From NCBI RefSeq assembly GCF_900163865.1, contig NZ_FUKU01000025.1:1-51779 (forward strand): a stretch of 51,779 nt of DNA, read 5' to 3'. Positions 42,138 to 51,735 of this stretch are shown in pieces. The stretch's first letter is position 1; each line of letters begins with the position of its first letter. The notes under the pieces were generated by a model. The model had not been told where the DNA came from, did no database searches, and saw only the letters and a program-made list of their open reading frames with translations. Source of the DNA: Sphingobacterium sp. JB170. GTDB lineage: Bacteria > Bacteroidota > Bacteroidia > Sphingobacteriales > Sphingobacteriaceae. Position numbers and translations under genes: made by a program.

Positions 42138-43237
42138 TTAAGATAACTATCGTAGCAGGTGCCAGACCTAATTTTATGAAAATAGCGCCAATAATTCATG
42201 CAATAGAGGCGTCAAAAATTGACGGTAATCCGATTGATTACCGACTAGTTCATACAGGCCAGCATTATGATAAGCAAATGTCGGGTAATTTTTTTGCTCA
42301 ATTAGAAATTCCTGAACCAGATATTAACCTACACGCTGGAGGCGGAAGTCAAGCGGAGCAAACCGCTGCGATAATGGTGGGTTTTGAAAAAGAGTTATTA
42401 ACTAACCCGACGGATCTAGTTCTTGTAGTTGGAGATGTTACATCTACGATGGCATGCGCCATTACCGCTCAGAAATTAAAAACAAAAGTGGCACACGTTG
42501 AGGCCGGAATTCGATCAGGTGATTGGTCTATGCCTGAAGAGATCAATAGGTTGGTAACGGATAGCATTACGAATTATTTTTATACTACTTCTGAAATTGC
42601 TAATCAGAATTTGTTGAAAAGTGGTATCAGTGAGGACCGAATTATTTTTGTGGGAAACACCATGATCGATACACTTTTAAAACAGCGTTCACGGTTTATC
42701 AAACCAGTAGTTTGGGATGAGAGGGGACTTGTGCAATCCGAATATATTGTGATGACTCTCCATCGACCTGCTAATGTAGATGAGGAATCTAATTTGAGAA
42801 AATTAATTGAGACAATTGTTGAATCTTCACACGATATCCCATTAATATTTCCTGTTCATCCTAGAACAGCGAAAATTATCCAGGCGATTGGTGTTAGAGC
42901 GCCTAATTTGATTTTAATAGATCCTTTAAGTTATTTGGAATTTAATTATCTAGTAAGTAATGCAAAAGCGGTAATAACAGACTCTGGAGGAATTACTGAG
43001 GAAACAACTGTTTTGGGGATTCCTTGTTTGACTTTAAGGGACAATACTGAACGACCAGAAACCGTTTCTTTAGGAACAAACGAGTTAATAGGGACGAATC
43101 CTCGGGCGATACCTCCCGCTCTAGAGAAAGTTTTCTCTGGGATGTGGAAGAAAGGGACACAGATTCCGCTTTGGGATGGTAATACTTCAAAGCGGATCGT
43201 TACACACATCCTTACAATTAAAAGTGTAAATGATTAA
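42134..43237 (+). CDS. wecB: UDP-N-acetylglucosamine 2-epimerase
   Basis: Non-hydrolysing epimerase making UDP-ManNAc from UDP-GlcNAc. Family motifs are seen in order: GARPNFMKIAPI, HTGQHYDKQMS, VVGDVTSTMACA, HVEAGIRSGD, MPEEINR and DSGGITEETTVLGIPCL. Length 367 is normal. UDP-ManNAc can be oxidised by the TviB/WecC-like enzyme at 26358 to the uronate. Starts with ATGA overlap and overlaps the heparinase-like gene by 8 bp. Confidence 0.93.
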   Translation: MIKITIVAGARPNFMKIAPIIHAIEASKIDGNPIDYRLVHTGQHYDKQMSGNFFAQLEIPEPDINLHAGGGSQAEQTAAIMVGFEKELLTNPTDLVLVVGDVTSTMACAITAQKLKTKVAHVEAGIRSGDWSMPEEINRLVTDSITNYFYTTSEIANQNLLKSGISEDRIIFVGNTMIDTLLKQRSRFIKPVVWDERGLVQSEYIVMTLHRPANVDEESNLRKLIETIVESSHDIPLIFPVHPRTAKIIQAIGVRAPNLILIDPLSYLEFNYLVSNAKAVITDSGGITEETTVLGIPCLTLRDNTERPETVSLGTNELIGTNPRAIPPALEKVFSGMWKKGTQIPLWDGNTSKRIVTHILTIKSVND

Positions 43238-44813
43238 CAAGATTATTAGACTATCGTCGACTATTTGGTATTTGAAGCCAACCCAACTTTTTTATCAAAT
43301 TATTTTTCGATTGAAAAGGAGAAGGACGCTTGTGGATTATAGCCAAGATTTTAACAGCGAACACGTTAACCTTCTTAGGTTCAAAAAGGTAGAAACTGTC
43401 GAGAAGACATATTACGGCGATGGTAAATTTCGATTTCTAAATTTAGACATTCAGTTCGGAAATGTTATTGAATGGGACGAAATGCGGTATGGTAAATTAT
43501 GGAATTATAATCTTCAATACGCTAATTGGTTAGCTCAGAGAGATATAAGTGTGAATGTGAGGCTTGGATTAATTCAATCTTTATACGATAGTTTGAGAGG
43601 AGGTTTACTGGAATTAGAACCATATCCCGCGTCATTGAGGATTATAAATGTTATTAAATTTCTGAGCAATGAAAAGTGCATTAATAATGATGTTATTGCC
43701 TCGTTGTATTCCGAAATGCATTTTTTATTTAGAAATATTGAATTTCATATTTTAGGTAATCACTTATTAGAGAATGCTTTTGCCTTGGTAATGGGTGGGA
43801 GCTTTTTTGGGAAAGAGCAATGGATTGAGAAGGGAACTAGCCTAGTTATGACCGAACTTAAAGAACAAATTCACGAAGATGGAGCACATTTTGAATTAAG
43901 CCCCATGTATCATAAGATTATTCTTTTTCGAGTTTTGGAGTTTATAGATTGGTATAGTCACGCAAGTACATTTGACGATAATGTTTTGTATGAAGTTCAG
44001 AGAGTGGCAGGTCTTATGATTAGTTGGCTAAATAAGATATCTTTTCGCAACGGTAAAATTCCGAATTTCAATGATAGTGCAGAAGGAATAGCATTTCCTA
44101 CTAATTGGTTGTTCGATTATGCTTTGAATGATTTGGGAATTAAGAAGATGGACGTCCCTTTAAAAGATTCAGGGTATAGGTCAGTATCAAAGGCACTTTA
44201 CGAGTGTAAACTGGATCTCGCTCAAATAAGTTCCTCTTATCAACCTGGACACGGCCATTCTGATGCATTGGCATTTATATTGTTCTATAAGGAAAAGCCC
44301 CTTTTTGTCGAACAGGGAACATCAACTTATCAGAGAGGAAAGCGGAGAGACTTAGAACGATCCACGGAGGCGCATAATACAGTTGTTGTAAACAATACGA
44401 GCCAGTCCCAAGTGTGGGGCGGCTTTCGAGTAGGGAATCGCGCAAAAGTTCGAATACTTGTTGATGAGGAAAATGAATTTAAAGCGGAGCATGACGGTTA
44501 TCGAAAGGAGTTTGGAATAATACATAACCGACATTTTTTATTTAAAAATGATAAAATCGAACTATTCGATTTTTTAAGCAAGCCGTTTAATAGTATGTGC
44601 TATTTTCATCTTTTTCCTGGTCTATTTGCTAATCAAGTGGATGAATCACGTTTTTTAATAAATAACGAGGTTGAAGCAGTCTTTCGTGGGGCATCAAAAA
44701 TTGAGCTCGAAAGCTATCAATATACGGATCGGTTCAATAATTACCAATCTGCGCAAAGATTTGTGATTCATTTTTCGCAGGAGCTTAACTCACATTTTAT
44801 TTTTCCTAATTAA
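43230..44813 (+). CDS. Heparinase II/III family protein (polysaccharide lyase-like)
   Basis: Two-domain protein: an alpha/alpha toroid with conserved GNHLLENAFALVMGG (about 173-187) and the SPMYHKI motif (catalytic Tyr candidate), then a beta-sandwich beginning at HGHSDALAFILFY and STEAHNTVVVNN. These match heparinase II/III and alginate-lyase-type enzymes that cut uronate-containing chains by elimination. No signal peptide is seen at the N-terminus (MINKIIRLSSTIWYLKPTQL), unlike catabolic lyases. Such proteins are regular members of acidic-polysaccharide loci. Whether it cuts the nascent polymer or has another role is open. Confidence 0.85.
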   Translation: MINKIIRLSSTIWYLKPTQLFYQIIFRLKRRRTLVDYSQDFNSEHVNLLRFKKVETVEKTYYGDGKFRFLNLDIQFGNVIEWDEMRYGKLWNYNLQYANWLAQRDISVNVRLGLIQSLYDSLRGGLLELEPYPASLRIINVIKFLSNEKCINNDVIASLYSEMHFLFRNIEFHILGNHLLENAFALVMGGSFFGKEQWIEKGTSLVMTELKEQIHEDGAHFELSPMYHKIILFRVLEFIDWYSHASTFDDNVLYEVQRVAGLMISWLNKISFRNGKIPNFNDSAEGIAFPTNWLFDYALNDLGIKKMDVPLKDSGYRSVSKALYECKLDLAQISSSYQPGHGHSDALAFILFYKEKPLFVEQGTSTYQRGKRRDLERSTEAHNTVVVNNTSQSQVWGGFRVGNRAKVRILVDEENEFKAEHDGYRKEFGIIHNRHFLFKNDKIELFDFLSKPFNSMCYFHLFPGLFANQVDESRFLINNEVEAVFRGASKIELESYQYTDRFNNYQSAQRFVIHFSQELNSHFIFPN

Positions 44814-44815
44814 TT

Positions 44816-45991
44816 ATGAAGAGAATATTATTTTTAACATTCTATTTTGAGCCGGATCTTTGTGCAGGTTCGTTTCGTAATAGTCCATTGGCTAAGGAGC
44901 TCGCATTACAAGGGAAGGGGGACGTAGAAATTGATGTAATAACTACTTTACCAAATCGGTATAACACCTTTTCGGTAGACGCACTGGAAAAGGAGACGAG
45001 AGATAATTTAACTATTCAAAGAATTAAAATCCCATCTCATCAAAGTGGTATGAAAGATCAGATAATATCATTCAGGAAATTCTATAGTGAAACGAGACGA
45101 TTAGTAAAGAATAGAAAATATGATATTGTTTTTGCATCTTCCTCTCGTTTATTTACAGCTTATTTGGGAAAAAAAATCGCTAAATCATTAGGTATTCCAT
45201 TATACTTAGATATAAGAGATATCTTTTATGACACATTAGAAGATGTTTTAGAGAATCGTGTTGTAAAGTCCATTTCTCTTCCTGTCGTAAAGCGAATAGA
45301 AAAGGAAACTTTTGATTATGCTTCTCATATAAATTTAATTTCAGGTGGATTTAAACGATATTTTTCTCAATACAAAGAGAAAAACTATAGTTTTTTTCCA
45401 AACGGGATCGATGATATTTTTATTGAGGCGAGTCGAGGTGTGGAAATTCAAAGTGAGAACGTTACCTGTAGAACAATTGTTTATGCGGGGAATCTTGGAG
45501 AGGGGCAAGGGTTACATAAGATTGTACCTCAAGTTGCAAAGGCTATGGAGGGCAGTGTAAATTTTATTATTATTGGTGACGGTGGAGCTAAAGGTAAACT
45601 TTTAAAAGAACTGACCAGGTTGGAGGTAAAGAATGTTGAAGTTCGCCAACCGGTTAAGCGAGACGAACTGTTGAGGATATATTCACAAGCTGACTATCTG
45701 TTCGTACATTTGAATGACTATAATGCATTTAAAAAAGTATTGCCGTCTAAGTTGTTTGAATTGGGGTGTTTTCCACAACCGATTATTGCTGGAGTGGGTG
45801 GTTTTGCTGCTGATTTCGTAGGTAATAATCTTGAGAATTCGATTTTGTTTCATCCTTGTAATGTTGATGAGTTAGTCGAGAAATTGAGCCAGTATGAATA
45901 TAAGCGCCTAATCCGAAGTTCATTTGTAGAAAGATTCAAACGAGATATTGTAAATAGAGAGATGGCGAAAACGATATTAAATTATATTTGA
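44816..45991 (+). CDS. Glycosyltransferase family 4 (WcaI/FnlB-like GT-B)
   Basis: Starts RILFLTFYFEPDLCAGSFRN, a start typical of the GT4 group near WbuB/WcaI. Later parts include YLDIRDIFYDTLEDVL, the central GT-B switch IVYAGNLGEGQGLHKIVPQV, FIIIGDGGAKGKL and the donor-binding PSKLFELGCFPQPIIAG. The 391-residue length fits. It starts 2 bases after the lyase-like gene and ends 1 base before the epimerase gene, so it is in the same transcript. Confidence 0.87.
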   Translation: MKRILFLTFYFEPDLCAGSFRNSPLAKELALQGKGDVEIDVITTLPNRYNTFSVDALEKETRDNLTIQRIKIPSHQSGMKDQIISFRKFYSETRRLVKNRKYDIVFASSSRLFTAYLGKKIAKSLGIPLYLDIRDIFYDTLEDVLENRVVKSISLPVVKRIEKETFDYASHINLISGGFKRYFSQYKEKNYSFFPNGIDDIFIEASRGVEIQSENVTCRTIVYAGNLGEGQGLHKIVPQVAKAMEGSVNFIIIGDGGAKGKLLKELTRLEVKNVEVRQPVKRDELLRIYSQADYLFVHLNDYNAFKKVLPSKLFELGCFPQPIIAGVGGFAADFVGNNLENSILFHPCNVDELVEKLSQYEYKRLIRSSFVERFKRDIVNREMAKTILNYI

Positions 45992-45992
45992 A

Positions 45993-46901
45993 ATGAAAGT
46001 TGCAATCACCGGTGCTTCAGGGTTTGTTGGAAAAAATTTGATCAAATATTTGCAAAAGAGCGACATACAAACCATTAAAATTTCGTTGCGAAATCCTGAA
46101 TGGGTAACCCTCCTCCCATTCAATAGCGATGCCTTGATACATTTAGCGGGGAAGGCTCACGATACATCGAATGTTAGTGAAAGCACCGAATATTTTAAAG
46201 TTAATCGTGATCTTACAATTAAACTCTTTAACCAGTTTCTTAATTCAGATATTAAGGACTTTTTATATTTTAGTTCTGTGAAAGCAGTTGCGGATTCTGT
46301 GGATGGGATCTTGACAGAAGATTACGAACCTAATCCAACAACTGCGTATGGACAGTCTAAACATGAAGCGGAAAGATATTTATTAAAGCAAAATCTCCCA
46401 GAAGGGAAACGGCTATTTATTATCCGTCCCTGTATGATTCATGGGCCACATAATAAGGGGAATCTTAATCTCCTTTTTAATCTAATAAAAAGGGGACTTC
46501 CCTGGCCCTTAGCATCTTTTGATAATCAGAGATCATTTTTGTCAATTTCAAATTTGAATTATTTAGTTAAAATGATGATATTAAATCGACAATTGAAATC
46601 GGGAGTGTTTAATTTTGCAGATGATGAGTCAATTTCTACAAATCAACTGATTTCTCTAATCGACACTGTAGCAACAAAAAATACAAAAATGCTTTGGTTG
46701 CCAAAAGGCATTGTTCAATGCATGGCTAGAATTGGAGATGTATTGCCGTTTCCAATAAATTCTGAAAGATTGAAGAAGCTCACTGAAACTTATGTAGTGT
46801 CTAACGAGAAGATTAAGTGTGCTTTGGCAATTAACCGTTTGCCGATCAGCGCTGAAGATGGACTAAAAGAAACGATCGCATCTTTTCATGTAAATGGATA
46901 G
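45993..46901 (+). CDS. NAD-dependent epimerase/reductase of the SDR family (WbpV/WcaG-like)
   Basis: Extended SDR acting on a sugar nucleotide. Motifs: ITGASGFVGKNL (5-16), LIHLAGKAHD, FSSVKAV and YGQSKHEAE with YxxxK. The late IHGPHNKGNLNLLFNLIKRG and FADDESISTN are typical of the group next to WecA/WbpL-type transferases, where it reduces or epimerises the UDP-4-keto sugar that starts the chain. At 302 residues it is normal. No 4,6-dehydratase of the WbpM type is in the window. Confidence 0.82.
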   Translation: MKVAITGASGFVGKNLIKYLQKSDIQTIKISLRNPEWVTLLPFNSDALIHLAGKAHDTSNVSESTEYFKVNRDLTIKLFNQFLNSDIKDFLYFSSVKAVADSVDGILTEDYEPNPTTAYGQSKHEAERYLLKQNLPEGKRLFIIRPCMIHGPHNKGNLNLLFNLIKRGLPWPLASFDNQRSFLSISNLNYLVKMMILNRQLKSGVFNFADDESISTNQLISLIDTVATKNTKMLWLPKGIVQCMARIGDVLPFPINSERLKKLTETYVVSNEKIKCALAINRLPISAEDGLKETIASFHVNG

Positions 46902-46980
46902 ATGTAAGTGTTAATTATAAATTTTTTATATAACATTAATGAAAAATAATCAGAAATGTTGTTTTTGATAAAAAATAAAG

Positions 46981-47955
46981 ATGAGCTACATATATATATT
47001 AATTTCCTTGTTTTTTTTAGAAGTCTCTTATTTTTATATTGCGAAGCGGTTTAATATTACTGATAAACCCAATTCGCGATCTTCGCATGATTCCATAACA
47101 TTACGGGGCGGCGGGGTGATCTTTTATTTCGGATCGTTGTTGTTTTTTATTCTTTCGAACTTTTCATATCCTTGGTTTTTTCTCGGTCTCACTTTGGCAA
47201 CTTTGATTTCTTTTTTTGATGATATTTTTAATTTGTCCAGTAAAATAAGACTATCTGTTCAGTTATTGTCAGTTTTGTTATTGTTATTTCAATTGGACGT
47301 TATTACCTTACCATGGTATTATCTAATAATCATTTTTGTGATCGTGTTAGGAATTATCAATGCCTATAATTTTATGGATGGTATTAATGGAATAACTGTG
47401 TGCTATAGCTTAGCAGTTGGAGCATTATTAGTTTTTATAAATAATAGATTCCATTTTATTGATCAAGATTATTTATACTTTAGTATGTTATCCCTGTTTG
47501 TATTTGCGTTCTTTAATTTTCGAAATAAAGCAAAGGCATTTGCTGGTGATGTTGGTTCGGTTTCGATTGCGTTCATTTTGTTATTTGCATTAGGGACGTT
47601 AATCGTCAAATCAGGAACGCTAATTTATGTCTTGTTTCTCTCAGTATATGGAATAGATGCAGTGTGGACTATAGTGAGACGATTATATTTGCAAGAAAAT
47701 ATTTTTGATCCACATCGATCACATTTGTACCAATACCTTGCAAATGAAGCCGGGGTGAATAGATTGATTATTTCATTTTTGTACGGAGCCCTTCAATTTT
47801 TAATTGGTCTGTTAGTTATATTTATCGCTGGTTTTAGTATTCATTTACAGATTGTTTTGTCTGTGATTTTGTTGATAATTTTAAGTGCTATTTACTTGGT
47901 GGTGAAAAGTTTTGTGTTAAGAAAATATGTCTTACAGACATCAAAAAATCTATAG
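46981..47955 (+). CDS. WecA/WbpL-like undecaprenyl-phosphate glycosyl-1-phosphate transferase
   Basis: Polytopic inner-membrane enzyme (about 10-11 helices, 324 residues) that puts the first sugar-phosphate on undecaprenyl phosphate. Family motifs: RSSHDSITLRGGG (33-45), FDDIF (79-83) with the magnesium-binding Asp pair, NAYNFMDGING (127-137), FAGDVGS (187-193) and DPHRSHLYQ with the HxH-like loop. A 79-base gap separates it from the SDR gene, still in the same direction. The sugar is probably GlcNAc or an N-acetyl-6-deoxyhexosamine. Confidence 0.9.
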   Translation: MSYIYILISLFFLEVSYFYIAKRFNITDKPNSRSSHDSITLRGGGVIFYFGSLLFFILSNFSYPWFFLGLTLATLISFFDDIFNLSSKIRLSVQLLSVLLLLFQLDVITLPWYYLIIIFVIVLGIINAYNFMDGINGITVCYSLAVGALLVFINNRFHFIDQDYLYFSMLSLFVFAFFNFRNKAKAFAGDVGSVSIAFILLFALGTLIVKSGTLIYVLFLSVYGIDAVWTIVRRLYLQENIFDPHRSHLYQYLANEAGVNRLIISFLYGALQFLIGLLVIFIAGFSIHLQIVLSVILLIILSAIYLVVKSFVLRKYVLQTSKNL

Positions 47956-48110
47956 ACTTTTGACGCCTGAATTCTATTGCAACACTAGCGTTAGTTAGAA
48001 AGAGGGGCGATTGAGAAATGAGAATAATGTGATAGTTTTATTATTAATTTATATGTAGTTGCTGGTACAAAATTAAATTTATGGTACAACAATTATTAAT
48101 AAAAAAACAC

Positions 48111-48118
48111 TATTTTTG
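48111..48118 (+). promoter_or_regulatory. Candidate -7 promoter element of the export genes
   Basis: TATTTTTG matches TAnnTTTG, 70 bases before the start of the export lipoprotein gene. It would give the wza-wzc pair its own transcript, inside a 232-base gap after the WecA-like gene. No convincing upstream TTG box is seen. Confidence 0.45.
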
Positions 48119-48187
48119 TGCACCTTATTTTAGGGTTGGAAAGCTTTTTGCTTATAAAAATTCGTTTAAATTGATAAATGGAAACTT

Positions 48188-48961
48188 ATGTTAAAACAAT
48201 GGATTAATTTTGGGCTTTGTTCGCTTGTAGTTGCGGTTATTTGTTGCTCGTCCTGTGCTAGCCGCAAAAATATCGTTTATTTTTTGCCTGACTCAGTGGA
48301 GTTGAATACTGCATATGAATTAAATGCTCCGAAATTGCAGCCTGGCGATATATTAGCAATTTCGGTCACAGCGGATGATGTTCGAGCTACTCAGCCGTTT
48401 AACCAAGTCTCTCCTTATCAAGGTAGTACGATTCAAAATACAAACCCATTTATTCCAACATATTCTGTTGATGATAACGGAGAAATTGATTTTCCTAAAT
48501 TAGGGAAGATAAAACTCGCAGGGCTTACTAGAACTCAGGCTGTAGACTTACTTCGTAGCGAAGTGGCGCGGTATATTGTGAATCCGGGTATCTCAATGCA
48601 AATTCGAAATTTTAAAGTCACTGTGTTAGGTGAGGTCACTCGTCCGGGTACCTTTACTATTGATAATGACCGTATTACAATATTAGAGGCATTAGGTTTA
48701 GCAGGAGATTTGACTATCTATGGTAAAAGACATGGTATTTTGGTTATTAGGGAACAAAATGGAAAGAAACAGGAGTTTAGATTGGATTTGAATAAACGAG
48801 AATCATTGAATTCTCCTGTATATTATTTAGCTCAAAACGATGTAATCTACGTTGAACCAAATGGTGCGAGAATGCAAACCTCCAATTACACCCAAAATAC
48901 TTCGGTTTTTGTATCGATTGTAGGTTTAATAATAACAGTCATTTCCGTAGCAACGCGGTAG
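48188..48961 (+). CDS. Polysaccharide export lipoprotein (OPX, Wza-like)
   Basis: Outer-membrane export component. A lipoprotein signal ends near VVAVICCSSC (Cys23 the likely lipid site). Residues about 50-150 are the polysaccharide export domain (LQPGDILAISVTADD, IDFPKLGKIKLAGLTRTQAV), then an SLBB domain (KVTVLGEVTRPGTFTIDNDR, ITILEALGLAGDLTIYGKR). A hydrophobic C-terminal helix (VFVSIVGLIITVISVA) ends the protein, as in Bacteroidota OPX proteins, which lack the longer Wza C-terminal barrel helix. At 257 residues it is short but normal for the phylum. Confidence 0.92.
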   Translation: MLKQWINFGLCSLVVAVICCSSCASRKNIVYFLPDSVELNTAYELNAPKLQPGDILAISVTADDVRATQPFNQVSPYQGSTIQNTNPFIPTYSVDDNGEIDFPKLGKIKLAGLTRTQAVDLLRSEVARYIVNPGISMQIRNFKVTVLGEVTRPGTFTIDNDRITILEALGLAGDLTIYGKRHGILVIREQNGKKQEFRLDLNKRESLNSPVYYLAQNDVIYVEPNGARMQTSNYTQNTSVFVSIVGLIITVISVATR

Positions 48962-49015
48962 CTATGACTTTAATTTTACTGGTCATTCATAAGTGAAATC
49001 TTAGCAATAAATTGT

Positions 49016-51418
49016 ATGAAGAATACCCCCGATCCTAAAGAAAAGGATTCCTTAGACAAAGAAATAAATTTGCAACAACTTTTTGAACAATATTCGTTTT
49101 ATTGGAAGTGGTTCTTGCTTTCTATACTGATTTGCTTTGTCGGAGCATTAATATATCTTAGATACGCGCAGCAGATTTATGCAGTTACTGCGAGAATCTT
49201 ATTGCAAGATGAGAAACAGGCATCGGGTGAGTTGGCTGCACTCTCTGAACTCACTACCTTAACAGGTATGACAGGCGGTGGAGTTGCATTTGTCTCTGAT
49301 CAGATGGATGTTATGAAATCGAGACGTATTTTGAGGAAAGTTGTGGAGGTAAACAGATTAAATATCGAATATAAAAGTATTGGTAGTGTTCGATCGTCCG
49401 AGTTGCTTGAAAATGAATCACCATTGAAGTTAATTTTATTAGAGCCAAGTCATCCTCGGTTGGACTCTGTAAATTATACTTTTTCAATATCTAAAAAAGA
49501 TGATCACGTCCGTTTTGTTGACGTTAAAAATGGATCTCGAGATTATAAGATTGGAGAGAAATTAACTACCCCTATTGGTGTTATAACTTTAGTTCCTCAA
49601 CGAGATTTCAATTGGGATAATGAACTTTCAATAAGCTACAAACCTGTTGAGCAAATTATCGATAATTTACTTCAATCTATTCAAATTACTTCGAGTAAGG
49701 ATAAACAATCGTTTGTTGTAAATTTTTCTTTGAATCATGCACATAAAGGTAAAGCAGAATTAATTTTAGATGAACTTATTGAACAATATAATATAGATGT
49801 AACTAATGACAAAGCTCAAGTAACAACGGCAACATCTACATTTATTAATTCACGACTTGATCTAATTTCTAAAGATTTAGAGACAGCAGATTCGAAAGTT
49901 GCGGATTATAAAGATCGGAACAGCATGGTCGATATGGGATCGGAGGCGCGTTTATATATGGAGACAGCTTCTGTGAATGAGCAAAAGCTTGTCGAATATC
50001 AGACGCAACTGAAGCTAGCCGATCTGGTACGGGAGACAGCTGTCGACACAAACACATTGAATCTTTTACCTTCGAATATTGGGTTAAATGATCCCGCTAT
50101 ACAAGACAATATCAGATCTTACAACGATTTAATCCTTGAGAAGAGCGATTTATTAAAATCAGCAACACCAGACAATCCAGTCGTTGCTAATTTAGATAAT
50201 AGTATAAAACATGTGAACCAAAATTTGCAGATATCTTTGGATAATTATCGAAGAGTTTTACAAGGAAACGTAAATTCATTGCAAACTCAGATGGAAAAAT
50301 ACGAAGGTAAATTGAGTCAATTGCCAAATCAAGAAAGAGGTTTTAAGGAAATCGCCAGACAACAGCAAATAGTCGAAACGTTATATCTTTTTCTGCTTCA
50401 AAAGCGAGAGGAGACTGAAATTAAGGCATCAGCTACTCCCGCAAACATTAAAATAATTGATTTGGCATATGGTTCGGATATTCCAATTGCACCGAGGAAA
50501 GCCATTATTGTTATGGCAGCGTTAATACTGGGATTTCTAATTCCATTTGCTATACTGTATATCAAGTTTCTCCTCGATAATAAAATTCATTCACGTCGCG
50601 ATATCGAAGAAAGATTTAGTTCTCCTATACTTGGGGAAATCCCAACATCAGACCATCCCATTATTGAGGATAATGACCGTTCGTCATTGGCTGAGGCTAT
50701 TCGTATATTGCGTACCAATATTTCGTTTATGCTTGGGAATAAGAAGGAGGAGTCGTCTGTGATTTATGTGACATCAACGACTTCTGGTGAGGGTAAGTCT
50801 TTTATTGCAACTAATTTAGCTAAAATTTTGGCTATGTCTGGGAAAAAGGTCTTATTACTTGGGGCAGACATAAGATCGCCTAAAGTACTAGATTATTTAG
50901 GTTTATCTCATTTGCAACATACGAATATTGGGATAACGCAATATTTGATTAACCCTGACATGTCTGTGTCTAATATTGTTATTAAGAAGCCTAATCCATA
51001 TAATTTTGATATTATTTATTCGGGATACATTGCTCCAAACCCGGCGGAGTTACTCATGAATGGTTATTATGCAGATATAATTGCTTATGGCCGGATGCAG
51101 TATGATTACGTGATTGTTGACACTGCTCCAGTTAGTTTAGTTACTGATACATTATTGATTGCTGAACATGCAGATTTGACGATATATGTTGCGAGAGCAA
51201 ACTATCTTGACAAACGTCTGCTTAATGTTCCGAAAGAATTGTATGAAGAGGGTAAACTTAAAAATATGGCGATCGTTATAAACGATGTTGATTTTAAACG
51301 CGGTTACGGATATGGATATGGTTACGGATACGGATATGGAGGTGGTCGCGAAGTTTCACTACGTAAAAGGATATCCAAATTCTTTTACACTTTATTAAGC
51401 AGAAAAGGTAGTTCTTAA
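49016..51418 (+). CDS. Wzc-type tyrosine kinase and chain-length regulator (PCP-2a)
   Basis: Inner-membrane co-polymerase with a cytoplasmic BY-kinase, controlling chain length and export with the OPX protein. TM1 is at about 31-49 (KWFLLSILICFVGALIYL); a large periplasmic part with coiled coil follows; TM2 is at about 495-520 (AIIVMAALILGFLIPFAILY). Walker A is TSTTSGEGKSF (about 585-595), Walker A' LLLGADIRSP (Gly in place of the more usual Asp before AD), and Walker B YVIVDTAP (about 697-704). The Tyr cluster is a run of six Gly-Tyr units (about 763-774), followed by a basic tail. Length 800 is normal. An IS21-type end lies 35 bases after its stop. Confidence 0.93.
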   Translation: MKNTPDPKEKDSLDKEINLQQLFEQYSFYWKWFLLSILICFVGALIYLRYAQQIYAVTARILLQDEKQASGELAALSELTTLTGMTGGGVAFVSDQMDVMKSRRILRKVVEVNRLNIEYKSIGSVRSSELLENESPLKLILLEPSHPRLDSVNYTFSISKKDDHVRFVDVKNGSRDYKIGEKLTTPIGVITLVPQRDFNWDNELSISYKPVEQIIDNLLQSIQITSSKDKQSFVVNFSLNHAHKGKAELILDELIEQYNIDVTNDKAQVTTATSTFINSRLDLISKDLETADSKVADYKDRNSMVDMGSEARLYMETASVNEQKLVEYQTQLKLADLVRETAVDTNTLNLLPSNIGLNDPAIQDNIRSYNDLILEKSDLLKSATPDNPVVANLDNSIKHVNQNLQISLDNYRRVLQGNVNSLQTQMEKYEGKLSQLPNQERGFKEIARQQQIVETLYLFLLQKREETEIKASATPANIKIIDLAYGSDIPIAPRKAIIVMAALILGFLIPFAILYIKFLLDNKIHSRRDIEERFSSPILGEIPTSDHPIIEDNDRSSLAEAIRILRTNISFMLGNKKEESSVIYVTSTTSGEGKSFIATNLAKILAMSGKKVLLLGADIRSPKVLDYLGLSHLQHTNIGITQYLINPDMSVSNIVIKKPNPYNFDIIYSGYIAPNPAELLMNGYYADIIAYGRMQYDYVIVDTAPVSLVTDTLLIAEHADLTIYVARANYLDKRLLNVPKELYEEGKLKNMAIVINDVDFKRGYGYGYGYGYGYGGGREVSLRKRISKFFYTLLSRKGSS
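51302..51337 (+). repeat. Six-unit GGNTAN tandem repeat coding the Wzc Tyr tail
   Basis: Six consecutive 6-bp units (GGTTAC, GGATAT and variants) encode GYGYGYGYGYGY. Any gain or loss of a unit stays in frame and changes the number of tyrosines available for phosphorylation. Confidence 0.9.
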
Positions 51419-51452
51419 GAAGAGAATTAATAATTGGATATATCGGAGGGAT

Positions 51453-51735
51453 TGTGCCATCGATTTGGGTCAAACCGTGCCACTTTTGAGATCATACAAT
51501 TATATGAAAAAGTTATTTTATATCCATCATATTTTTCCTTTACGTAAAGAATCTCCAGTTAGATTTATCCTATGAGAAGAGTTCACAATTCTATCGAGTA
51601 TTGCGTCTGCTACGGTGCCCTCTCCACCAATAATCTCGTACCATGCTGCCACGGGTATCTGGGAAGATATGATCGTCGATCTCTTTCCATGTCTGTCATC
51701 TATTATATCCATCAAGGTTTCCCTGTATCCGGCCT
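51453..51735 (-). mobile_element. End of an IS21-family insertion sequence (remnant or cut by window edge)
   Basis: The left boundary near 51453 reads TGTGCCATCGATTTGGGTCA and is followed by a second GTGCCAC block at 51478, the repeated-end pattern typical of IS21-type elements. Inside lies the C-terminal part of istB on the minus strand. The similarity to istB stops near 51730, so the element is either broken there or joined to other DNA; only 45 bases remain to the window edge. Confidence 0.7.
51527..51733 (-). pseudogene. istB: C-terminal fragment of the IstB transposition helper
   Basis: The frame encodes RETLMDIIDDRHGKRSTIIS followed by SQIPVAAWYEIIGGEGTVAD and AILDRIVNSSHRINLTGDSL, the hallmark end of the IstB AAA+ ATPase that assists the IS21 transposase. 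Walker motifs would lie upstream but are absent: an in-frame TAG occurs at 51736-51734 and the sequence before it does not read as IstB in any frame. About 70 of the usual 240-260 residues remain. Confidence 0.85.
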
